From positions 1-64,000 of the forward strand of contig CAJNYU010002278.1 of the NCBI GenBank assembly GCA_905331475.1: a stretch of 64,000 bases of DNA, read 5' to 3'. This stretch comes from Rotaria socialis. Its lineage: Eukaryota > Rotifera > Eurotatoria > Philodinida > Philodinidae. The position numbers and the translations under genes are program-made. Shown here piece by piece: positions 38,250 through 48,800 of this stretch; within the stretch, counting starts at the first letter, position 1; every line of letters starts with the position of its first letter. The notes below the pieces were generated by a model, which had not been told where the DNA came from, made no database searches, and was given only the letters and a program-made list of their open reading frames with translations.

Positions 38250-40497
38250 TTATCTTCCTTCGAATTTTTTTTGTGCGAAATAACTGATAAATATAGTAAC
38301 AAGAATAACAAGAAAAATTGCGAAGAGAATAATTATAATTATAATTTTTTTCTATAACAAAAATAAAGTCAATCATTTTCAATTAGATTTCTGCAAAAAA
38401 TGAAATTGTCTTACTTTATTAGCTTTTCTTTTATTTTGTTCGGCAATATTTACGTTTTCGTGGGCAACTTCAACGTAATCTATTGCTTTTGATACATTAT
38501 GTTCAATGCAATCGATCATTTCACCCTTTGTGATAAATAAAAATAATTGTTGCAAAGATAAGAAAAAAAATTGAAATTCTACCTGATCTGTAACAAGCGT
38601 AGCTAAATCAAGAAACATGTTGTGCAATTCTTTTATGCAATTTTCAAGCTTAATTATATCTCGTTGACGTGCTTCAATTGCATTTAGTGTTAGTTTGGCT
38701 TGGTGAGTATCCAACATTAACTAGATAATCAAAAGCATAAAAATTTCATAGAACAAACGAAATTTTAGTCTTACAGAATAACTAAATCCTCCAGCAATAC
38801 CACTTTCCAGTATTTGTTCTAATTCGTCATTGGTTTTTCCTTGCCCGGCTATGCAAAAAGACACAAAATCGATATACATTTTAAGCCCAACAAGCAATAA
38901 TATGAATCATAATTCTTTCAATTTCTTCAAATCAGTTACTCTTGTTTGAAACTTAACATCTCATTAACGAAAATAATTGGAATGAAATCTCCATCGACTA
39001 TACCATCAAAGCAAAATTTTCGGTTAGAACTCGTGTATTCGTATCAGAAAACATCATAGGATGTCATCCTGTACATTACTACGGAGAGTGCGGATAGGGC
39101 ACATGCAACAGTTCCAATGGAAACACTATTTAAACGAATTTAACCTACATTGGACTGAGATTTGATTGAGCTTACACGAAGCATTCTCTTGCAAAAAATA
39201 GTCGTCCTGTTAATGAACTAAAAATTAGTTGGTGTTCACAATGAAGATACAGGATTTATTATGGAATTCATGTATGCACATAACAGCTAAGAAAGGATAA
39301 GCTTTTGCATGCTATTCTATTTAGTCACTGCTGCAATAATTATACACTCATCTAGCTACTAGCTATTCATAGTAATCGTAAGTCCTACCGAGATTTACTA
39401 CTATAGAATAACTTCGTTGGCTAGTAATCAATTATGGTCATGCATTACTTATAAGTCGCTTTAGATTAATTGCAAACTGATAAGAAATTCATAGTAAACG
39501 AATGTTTGCTTCTTGAGTAACTTACACAAATTTAGTTCGTGTACAATAATTTTTTTACATCGTTCACGATGTGCAACAGTATTGAGATTATGTTGAATCA
39601 TAACTTCACGAAGTCGTCTAGTTAGTACAAATATTTGAGATTCTCTGATACGCCCTTGAGCACTCTGTTTATCATGAGTATCGTTTGCTTGTTCCATTTC
39701 TACAAAATTAAATAAAAGTCAAATTTAATGATTTGTTCCATGTTTTGTACTTCTCAGCATTGTAGAAACTTGATAGGATAATTTTTTTATTTCGTCATTT
39801 TTAGTATCAAGATCTTTGCCGAATTCTATTATGAAAAAAAAAAAAATATATATATATATACTGAGTGAAATCTCTAGTTGCCCTTCATACTAGAATTTTC
39901 AGTTGATTGGAGCATATCCATTTGAACTTTTTTAATACTTTGTACAACTTCATCAAGTTTATCAATAAGCAATCGAATAGAATCAATCTAAAAATTGAGC
40001 TACTTAAAATTTTTGCTCATCGAAACAAAAGAATAAAACTCAAAATTTATACTTCTGTTAGGAAATCGGTCACATCCAATTCACGATCGATCTTGATCGT
40101 TGCAGAAGTATTATTTTCATGTCGACCTTCGTGGCTTTGCGCCTATAAAAAATAAAACAATTTTCGTTTTTCACATCTGCATATTTGCATACTAATTACA
40201 CGATGAGAACGCTAGCGATTTGTGTAATACGTTTATGTTAGATAAGCAATTGTATATATAATTCTGCCTGTGTATTATGTTGGTTGAATTAGTAAAAATT
40301 ATGCTTTTAGCTATGAGCATGTTTTTCAAGCGTTTAAAAGTTTAAAATACTTGACGTGCTAGTCGTCTATACGAAACATCTGCCCATGGTGCCTTGAATG
40401 GTACAAAGAAAAACATATAATGAATTATAAGGCATCTAAAGTAAAACAATGTTTATCTTACATGTTCGTGGGGATCTTTTTTTCTATCTTTACTCAT
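38250..40497 (-). CDS. Divergent syntaxin-1-like Qa-SNARE, second paralogue (312 residues)
   Basis: Ten exons on the minus strand: 40497-40462, 40392-40351, 40142-40053, 39987-39891, 39825-39751, 39699-39526, 38848-38775, 38720-38583, 38525-38415 and 38351-38250 (313 codons, all in phase). The last four coding blocks have the same lengths and phases as syntaxin-1 exons 5, 6 and 7 plus the anchor exon, proving common origin. The SNARE motif keeps IIKLENCIKELHNMF and TDQGEMIDCIEHNV with the zero-layer Gln. The anchor is KKIIIIIIILFAIFLVILV, followed by QKKFEGR. The Habc part is strongly diverged, and exons 3 and 4 are fused into one 174-base exon. An MSKDRKKD start resembles the syntaxin N-peptide. 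Likely a membrane-fusion SNARE with a specialised partner; its cargo is unknown. Confidence 0.9.
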
Positions 40498-40788
40498 GCG
40501 ATAATTGTCAAGAAGTCATCAAACAAAGCATGCATAATTTATTTGAATGAGTATAATTGAAATATAAAACAGTAACCTAGATAACAAGTTACCTTTTTAT
40601 ATTATGTTTCATCGTATATGTATATGTGTAAATGCCCGTCAACTCATAAAACACATATTATTATATGATTCATGTGTGTTTCAATCGTAATAGAGCCAAT
40701 CAATACACATTTGTACTGCCACCAATTGGTTGATAGCGTCCTCTCTCTCTCTCTCTCTCTCTCTGCGTGTTGCACTCAATCAAGTGTA
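40498..40788. repeat. Short intergenic gap with a CT microsatellite
   Basis: A (CT)n run at about 40740-40764 sits just beyond the DIPK2-like stop codon, in its 3' UTR. Nothing else is recognisable in this gap. Confidence 0.7.
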
Positions 40789-43598
40789 TTACATAATTTG
40801 ACTTAAAATTTTCAAAAGTTGTTCATAGAGAACTAAGCGTTCACTGGTTGATCCAGTTTGTGCACAAGCAGCAATTATATTCGTCAGATTCCATTGACGA
40901 TTAATAGACGCAGGAATACTATGAAGAAAATCACTTGACATTTCCCTTTGATTTGTTTCATTCGATGGTGATAACACATAGCGGCAAACTAAATATTACA
41001 TCAGAATAAAAGCAAAAAACATACAATCGAACAATATATAAATATTACTTTGTTCCACATTATAATCAGGAAAATATCTACGGCAATATATATTCGAATT
41101 CAATGGTCCTCCTTGACTATGTTTATAATCACTATTCACATTGCTATCAGAAAATAAATGTCGCTCGACAATAATTACATATTCTAAATCGATGACTTTT
41201 ACACGTCGTTCATTTTGATTATAGACGAAATTTTCCAGATTGACATCTCCGTAATAAACAATCATATCTGAATTTCTTGTATTTAATTGATGCATTGAGA
41301 TGAGAAGTTCTCGAGCGAGAAAAGCCTAAAAATATAACGAGATAATGACAATAATTTAAAAAACCCTATTTCAATTGATTGTTTTTACTTAGGGCATACA
41401 AAAAGTAGTGGTGTTGGTATTATATGGACCCTATGGAACGCTCAAATCAAACGTTTCCCTATATGTACTTGTAGAGAAAACAGTGCTCTATATTTCTTCA
41501 ATGAGTCATCATTTACCAGTGGCTATTATTATATGAGAAAAATTCAATAGAAACTGTACACCCATCTTTAGATGAATAAACAGCAGATTCGTGCCTATAT
41601 TAAACTGCGTACTGCACTTAACATGCAGCTGAAATCCATCTTTGACGAATTATGTACATCTTTGAGGGACCAAGCTCCATCTTACAATACGGTTGTAAGA
41701 TGGTCAAAATTATGTCGTGAAGGTCGGGAAGAAGTTGAAGATGAACCACGACCTGGTAGACCTGTAGCCGAGACAACATCCGACAATATTGAAAAAGTTC
41801 TTTACCTTATTGATAATGATCCTTATCTTACTATTGATGAAATACAAGTCGAAACTGGGCTGAGTCAAGGTACCACCCAGCGAATTGTTTCTGACCATCT
41901 CAAGCTGAAAAAAATTACCGCTCGCTGGATACCCAACCAGTTGACCGATTCTCAACGAGCTGAACGTGTTCGAATATGTCAAGAAAATTTAGCAAAATTT
42001 AATCAAGGAACCTGGTGGTTATGTGACGTAGTGACAGGCGACGAGTCATGGTTTTATCACAAACAACTTGGGCGAAAGTCGTCCAATGCTGCCTGGACAG
42101 CAAGTGGAGAAACTCCGCCAACTGTAGTTCGACGCAGTCATTTCGCTCCAAAAACGTTATTTTGTATCTTCTTCAAGACCACCGGCCCTGTTTTAATCCA
42201 TCATGTGGAAAGAGGGCAAACTATTGATCATGACTACTACATCAATAATTGTTTACAACCCCTTGTCAACGAAATCAAAAAGCAAAGACCGTCATCGGGT
42301 ACACATGCAATTAAAATTCATCACGATAATGCGAGACCTCACGTTCAAAAAGATGTTTCTACTTATCTCGCATCACAAGGCATTATGAAAATGTTACAAC
42401 CACCGAATTCTCCGGACCTCGCATCGTGCGATTTTTGGTTATTCGACTTGATCAAACAAAATCTAACAGAATCAAAGAAGCTCAGTATCATTGCATCGTG
42501 CCGTAACCAAAGTCATGTTTTCGATTAACGAAGATGAGTATAAAAAAACTTTTGATAAATGGATTGAACGGATGAAATTATGTGTGTATAACCATGGGGA
42601 CTACTTCGAACATTTGATGAAATAAAAACTTGGTTAGCTCTATCTTGAACAGTTTTATCCTCAAAAAACTTTACTTTTGGTATGCCCTAAGTATTTTTCT
42701 AATTAAATCTAAATATATATAATTTACTGAGAAATTTTCCAGAAAGTTTATTCTCTACCATAGGAAAGTGAAACCTACGCGAAATCGAAATGAATATTGA
42801 AGATACGATACTAAATTAGATCCTTCATTACTGAAAACACCCACTCGGCCACATGCACCATAATAAAATGGAATAGGAAGATCAGAGTTCGACAAAGCCT
42901 AGAAAGACAACACTAAAAATTCATAAAGTAAAAACCATTCTCGGCTGATTGTTCATACTGATAGTACAATGGGTTCAAGATTAATTTCTATAGTTGTATC
43001 TAATGATATTTCACTTACAAGACCATCGAAACCAGTTGAATTAATAAATCTATTCGATTCGATTGTATTTTCTTATGCAAAGATATGGAAATTTTCCTTA
43101 CGCTTGCCGAAATTTAGACACAAACAAGTGATCAGAACAAGGCAAAAGTGTTGTTAAACTTGTTTTTACATGAATATAACATGATTTATTCTGACGACAA
43201 ATATCAAATGAAGTCCATTCACTATGATGAGCCATCTTTTTAAAAATAACTGGTTGATTTTTCAATGATCCATGATAAATATTTTTTATATTAAACTGAT
43301 CATTATTAAAAAATGAAAAACGCTCCCAACCTATAGAAAATGTTAAGTAGGACAAAATAAAACTTCTCCGATGTTTTATTTTCTCCTAAATGTTACCTGA
43401 TAATTGGACATCCTTTGTTTTAAATAGATCACATAGACTTATACCAAAACAAGTCGGACAAGTTTCTAATTCAACAAAATCCCTACTCAACGGTGTGTAA
43501 ATCAACCATTTGTTAATTGCAAAAAATAAACTCATTAAAACAATAATAAATATAAGGACCCATCGAATTCGACACAATCGTCTGAATCTAAATTGCAT
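40789..43598 (-). CDS. DIPK2/FAM69-like divergent protein kinase-fold protein (about 361 residues)
   Basis: Exons on the minus strand: 43598-43397, 43330-43102, 43049-43019, 42898-42779, 42754-42728, 41325-41049 and 40988-40789 (362 codons). An N-terminal membrane anchor (WVLIFIIVLMSLFFAI) is followed by CPTCFGISLC, matching the CPxCFG motif of DIPK2A (DIA1/HASF). A kinase-like Lys is in VIFKK. FYYGACGRVGVF, YYGDVNLENFVYN and VKVIDLEYVIIVE correspond to the hinge, catalytic and metal-binding loops of this family. These proteins act in the Golgi or are secreted. One junction is odd: reading on past 42779 gives an in-frame TAG, avoided by removing 24 bases (42755-42778) that begin GT and end AG. 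A mariner lies in the next intron. The family assignment rests on motifs recalled, not on an alignment. Confidence 0.8.
41388..42691 (+). mobile_element. Mariner DNA transposon (1,304 bp) in an intron of the DIPK2-like gene
   Basis: The ends are CTTAGGGCATACAAAAAGTA and the inverse of CTTAGGGCATACCAAAAGTA, flanked by TA on both sides (41386-41387 and 42692-42693), the expected mariner target duplication. The element has typical mariner length, lies antisense to the host gene, and carries one nearly whole transposase frame. The close match of the two ends suggests a fairly recent insertion. Confidence 0.95.
41572..42625 (+). pseudogene. Mariner transposase, DD34D, with one frameshift near the C-terminus
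   Basis: The open frame from 41572 to 42528 encodes an N-terminal helix-turn-helix DNA-binding half and the catalytic domain. The acidic triad is Asp157 (TGDESW), Asp252 (HHDNARPH) and Asp287 (SPDLASCDFW); the last two are 34 residues apart, the mariner signature. After about 42477 the frame departs from the family. The expected C-terminal sequence (SLHRAVTKVMFSINEDEY and on to HGDYFEHLMK) continues in another frame to TAA at 42623. So this copy has lost its normal end through one small indel and is probably inactive, though its terminal repeats could still be mobilised by a related enzyme. Confidence 0.9.
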
Positions 43599-44847
43599 TG
43601 AAAGTAAAAGAATCTTTTACCGATACTCAATTACAGTTGTGAATTCGAACAGCTGTTGTTGTCTTCAACTTTTTTTTATAATAATTGAAAAATCTTGCTT
43701 ACTAAGAATAGCGTTTCGTGGATAGTTTTAATAAAATCATAACAAGACTAAACGTCTAGTATCTGCATGTCTTGAAACAAATCAATGATGAGAGCAACTC
43801 ACAGGTGTCGATTCACTGTACATTTAGAACTAAATTTATAAAGATTAAGATTCTTCTCATGAAAGTTGGATAGTAACGAAAAAATACTGCGGTAAACATA
43901 ATTTATTATGAAATTTTCAAATCTTTAGATTCGTGTTTATTCTTAATACATAATTATAGGTGAAGTCTGATATTCGTATTGTGACTGTCCACTAGGTGAC
44001 ATTTCCCTGACGTTGGGTGTACTGTAGAAATATGTAAGTTTGACACTATTACAAAGAACTCTTTCATAGAATAAATAACTCAGCAGGACTAATACAATGC
44101 AGTTAGTTTCGAATGTCGAGCAAACTGCTACGTGAGAATATTCTCCGGCAAGAAATAATTCAATATAAATATTTCATGTTAAGTGATGAAGTATGATTCA
44201 AAATTTTGAATAAATAAAATGCAAAACAGCAATGTTTTTACTAAACGTGTACCTCTCTGACGAGCCGATGGCAAAATCTTGAAATCCAGTTGCATTCATA
44301 TATACTCTACGCGACCTAGGCAATATAAATTATGCAAATAGATGTTATTTTTTCTCTTGCATTCTTATCAATGAAAAATATTAATTCAATGCAATGAGTT
44401 TTAAAAAAGAAAATTTCGATACAATTGTGTTTGGCAAAAAAGAAGACAAATGCAGTTAAGATTCGTTTTTTCGAAGTTTATAAGAGTCGTTATCAGTTCA
44501 TGTTTGGATGTTTTCTGCTATGAAAATTCGAGCATGTGATTAATCGCTGTTTTACTGTCGGCAATGAAAACTTACTCATACACACATTAGTGTACGCCAC
44601 TGTTAATATGAATAAATCAATACTAACGCAAAAAATCATGTCACATATCATTTGACATTTCTCTTAGATCGATAGTTTCTTATGAAAAAGAAAAAAGACA
44701 ATTGTTTTCAAGTCGAATTTCAGCTAATATCTGAAGAGAACTATACGTAAATAGGCCAGAGGAAATTATTTATGAATTGTATTAAATCAATGAATTAAAA
44801 ACATTTGTATCATGTCAAGATACAAACAAAAAGAAGAATAATCCTAA
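43599..44847. other. Intergenic upstream of the DIPK2-like gene
   Basis: AT-rich, with no coding pattern or RNA gene seen. Its left edge is the 5' flank of the DIPK2-like gene on the minus strand. Confidence 0.5.
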
Positions 44848-45976
44848 CCCTTCCCAGCCGGCTCTCAGAAGCGACATAGTTAGAACTCTTCTCCTGCATA
44901 TATTTTCTTATCCTCCCATAGAGATAGCAAAAACCTATTTCTCAAAACTCAATGGTGCTTTATGTTGCCATTTGGCAACAGCCGACTGTAAGGGATCAAC
45001 ACTTTGGAAAATTCATTTTTCGTTTTTCATCACCAAAATTCACTATTTTACGTTCTTTTCATTTAATCATTCAACAAAAAGCGTAGAAAAAAATATACGA
45101 TACACCTGCTAAGTTTCTCCGCGATTCAAATCCACTTTTGTATGAGAAATTTGGCATACGTTGAACTTAAGGAAAGAGTAGCTATATGAGTTTTTGTGTT
45201 GGTGGGCATCAGGATAGGTATTTATGTAGATCTTCTATTTCTCTACATCCAAGCCTATATATATGTAAATCAAATATCCATTTTCACACCAGTTGTCGAG
45301 AGCTGCAATACTACTATGCCGCTGTTTTTTCATAGAAAACTCCATTTGAAGCTAGGAAAAGCTATGAAAATGCACCATCCTAGTCGAACTTTTTTTTCAA
45401 GCGCTTGACAAGACTTGAACTCAAGATGTGTCCATAGCGCAGGACCATCTTGCCCAAGAAGTTCAAGAAGATCATGCGCATATGCACAAAAAAAATATAA
45501 AAAGTTTTGGTATAGGTAACAACGTTTTTTCTTCAAACAATGCTCATTTATAGAAGAAAAATGTTCGATTTGGATGCCTTTTTTTACAAAAATTTTGACC
45601 CCTCACGACCGGCTGTTGCCATTTGGCAACATTCATACCTCTTATTGTCAGTATTCCTTGAAGCATCTCTTTGAATGATACGATCTACAATAGACTAAAG
45701 ACGGGAAATTTACCACTAGCGACCTGTGGGATTGAATGATTCAAGGCGTCGTAAGAACATCTATTATGATTCATCTGTTCTTTAGGAGTATTCAGGAAGG
45801 ATCCGGTCATTTTCTCAACTGAACGCTTTTGTTTTGTTTTATGGACTATGCGTTTGTTCTAAAATGTGTTGTAGTAATTACTGACCCATGGATTCGCTAT
45901 ATATCCACAGTATAACTAGACCTTTCCTAAAATATTGGCAAAATGCTGCCAAATGGCAACATCCGGTCGTAAAAGG
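44848..45976. mobile_element. Candidate piggyBac-like non-autonomous element (about 1.13 kb)
   Basis: The left end is CCCTTCCCAGCCGGCTCT. The right end, read inward, is CCTTTTACGACCGGATGT. The two are related, and the segment is flanked by CTAA on both sides (44844-44847 and 45977-45980). A 32-base unit containing the palindrome GTTGCCATTTGGCAAC or a close variant occurs three times: 44964-44994 (minus), 45599-45630 (plus) and 45945-45976 (minus, the right end). TTAA-like duplication and CCC-T ends fit the piggyBac superfamily, but no transposase is present. Boundaries rest on imperfect terminal repeats. Confidence 0.55.
45389..45480 (-). repeat. tRNA-like SINE-type segment
   Basis: On the minus strand, a TGGGCAAGATGG box (A-box-like) is followed about 25-35 bases later by GTTCAAGTC, which fits the B-box consensus. 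A run of eight A residues then follows at 45397-45390. No good cloverleaf forms, so it is not a working tRNA. It lies inside the candidate piggyBac-like element. Confidence 0.35.
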
Positions 45977-45980
45977 CTAA

Positions 45981-48163
45981 GCATGCAATGTATTCATTCT
46001 GTTTTCAAGTGAAATTGATCCAGCTTCATTGTTTATACGAGCAAAAGCTTTAATTTAAGATTAGTGAAACTAGCAATTCCTAAAAATTCATAATAGAACT
46101 TGTTGACAATCAACCACTCAAATTAAAAATCGCTAATCCTGTAACTGTTAATGCAGTTTATAATGCTACTTCCCGAGATCGAATAAGATTGGTTTTTTTT
46201 TATTGATTGCTCAATAGAAATAATTTTCCGAAAACAAATATTTTCGTCTATAAAGATTTTTCGTTCCAGTGAGAAAAACTTTTCGCTTAGACTTTTTTCT
46301 ATACGAATATTTATCAATCAGTCTGGCCAGATTTATCTATGATTGCAATAAAAATAAGTTACAATCATTTATTCGTTGCTGTTCTGTTCGAATATTTTAC
46401 AAATGAAAACGAGAAGAATATCAAATAATGCATAGTTATATAAAATCACAATAATTAGCAACAAGACTTATTTCATCGTATTAATTATTCAAAATAATAA
46501 AAATTCCCATTGAAATGAAAGTTAATGATACATCGAAAGGCAATAAAAAATGAGAGTTGAATAGTAATGTAAAACTATCGGCAAACACATCATCAATTTA
46601 CTTCTATACAATCGTCCACAACATCTATTCGTTCTTTTTTTTTTTGTTGTACAGACTTCATTAGATTAAAACGTAGCTAACGCTTAAATTTATTCATGCA
46701 TTTTAATCTATTTCGTCTGTACGAACTTCGACATTTGTAGTACACAGCAGCAGCAACAAAAAAGAGTGATCAACTTAAAATGACTATCCAATGAAAAGTA
46801 GATATTACTATCGTCAATTAATTGATACACTCAAATTTATAAAACAACAACAACAACAACAACAACAAGCAAACAAACGACATTTTAATGCTAATATAGA
46901 TACTAGATGTCTATATGGCAATTATCTTCATTCCAATATGTATAAAGCAAAACGAAAAAAGCCATTAATATTGTTTGTCTCTTCGTGATTTTTATTATTT
47001 TCTTGTCTATCAAATAAATTTATCTTTGATATCAATCCAGAAAAAATGACCATTAACCTATAATTAACATTAATCCATCATCTTTTTATATTGACAAGCA
47101 TGTACAATGAACAACCTTAAGACATTGTATAATATCAACATTGATTTTAGTCATTAGTTAAATAGATAGGAGAGAAAATCTTTTTTTATGATGATCATTG
47201 CTTTCTTTTCTTAATAGGATTCGTCCATGAAAAGCAAGCAATAAGACTCAACATCGTCAGTTAATCAATGCATGCAAAGTATAGGACACACGATGCAATG
47301 ATTCAGTAAAGCAGTCATACGCTTACTCGCCTATGAAATGTGCGTGAAACTATAAAAGAGACGTGACAGTTGTAATGTGTCAAGTCATTTATCAAGACAT
47401 TAGATGAATTTTGCAACTCAGTTTATCGAAAAGGCAAAGAACGAAGCGAGCTCAAAACGAAAGAAAAAAAAAAGTAAATAGTGTGGAAAAATTGAAATAT
47501 GTATTATCATTACGTTATGCAATTGTATGAGAAATGTGGAAAAAAGAGTCTGAATGGCCATCAGATACGTCTTTTGTTTTGGATAATTATGATTAGTTTT
47601 CAACTATAAAATTACATTACTCCGCCCTATTAGGAATGATTGATAATAATATAACATTTGTCCATTCGCGCTTTCTCTGTGTTTATGAAAAGATTTTTAA
47701 TAAAAGAAAATGGAATAATAACATAAAGTTCCAACCGTTTTAATAGTCATATTAGTGAGAAATGATCTTTTATTATGTATTTATTATAAAACGACTTGAT
47801 CACATCATCTGCTCGCTTGACGCTTCGATACTGTGTGCAATTGCATTAGGTCGGTGCACAAGAGTATATCAAATATAAACGAGCAAGAAAGAAACGTATT
47901 ATATTATATTTCTGTCTCTCTCTCTCTCTCTCTCTCGTCTTTTTTTTCTTCTTTCTCTCTTTCCCGTACAACCAATCGTGTGTGCAAAGGCCAACTATTC
48001 TCATTCTCTACCACCATAATCGTCGTTTTCATTGGTGTTACAGAACCAGCACAATACCTATACATATATATATATATATATACATATATATACATAGTCA
48101 GTGAAAAACAAATCGTACGCATCATAATTATCCTCTACAGAGAGCAAAGGCAAAAAGACAGAG
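45981..48163. other. Intergenic upstream of Msx gene 1
   Basis: AT-rich, with a CAA run at 46846-46869, a CT run near 47914-47936 and a TA-rich run at 48061-48100 just before the Msx start. The CT and TA tracts probably lie in the promoter or 5' UTR. No gene is supported. Confidence 0.5.
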
Positions 48164-48800
48164 ATGAGTAGCAAACCAAAAAAAGACTTTAGCGTTGCAT
48201 TTCTCTTACGCGACAATAATAATAATAATGATTGCGATTATGCATATCCTTCGAATGGCAGTAGTCCATCGAAATCTTCATGTTCACCATCAATGTGGAA
48301 TTCAATTCCTTCGGCAAATAATCTTCAAAATAGTACTTTAACAAATAATTCCAATACGTATTGGCTATCGGGTATGTTGTACAAGATGCACAGTAACACT
48401 AAATTTGATTAATATTTTAAAGATCAATTTGATACAAAAATTTCATCGTTGCGTAAACATAAAAATGGTAGAAAACCGCGAACACCATTCAGTACAACAC
48501 AATTACTTGCATTAGAAAAAAAGTTTCATCAACGACATTATTTATCTATATCAGAACGTGCAGAATTTTCATCCTCACTTAATCTAACTGAAACACAAGT
48601 TAAAGTATGTTATTCGCAAAATCTCTCGTCATGAGACTTAAGTTTTTTGTTTTGCTTTTTCATAATAGATTTGGTTTCAAAATCGTCGTGCTAAAGAAAA
48701 ACGTTTATCAGAAGCTGAATTAGAAAAATATCGTTTTATACAAATAAAAGAACAATTAGCTAAGCAATTCGAAATGAATTCAACTTATTTTCCGTTTTGA
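48164..48800 (+). CDS. Msx-class homeobox protein, copy 1 (173 residues)
   Basis: Three exons: 48164-48371, 48423-48604 and 48669-48800 (174 codons). The homeodomain [19 protein letters not shown]...[25 protein letters not shown] has the Msx signature, including the SSLRKHK lead-in and the [18 protein letters not shown] helix. An intron splits the homeodomain between positions 46 and 47. An EH1-like Groucho-binding motif, [10 protein letters not shown], lies near the N-terminus, as in other Msx proteins. The protein is short for the family (vertebrate Msx about 300) because the linker and tail are brief. It is expected to be a nuclear repressor in ectodermal or neural patterning. The next gene is its tandem duplicate. 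Confidence 0.95.
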
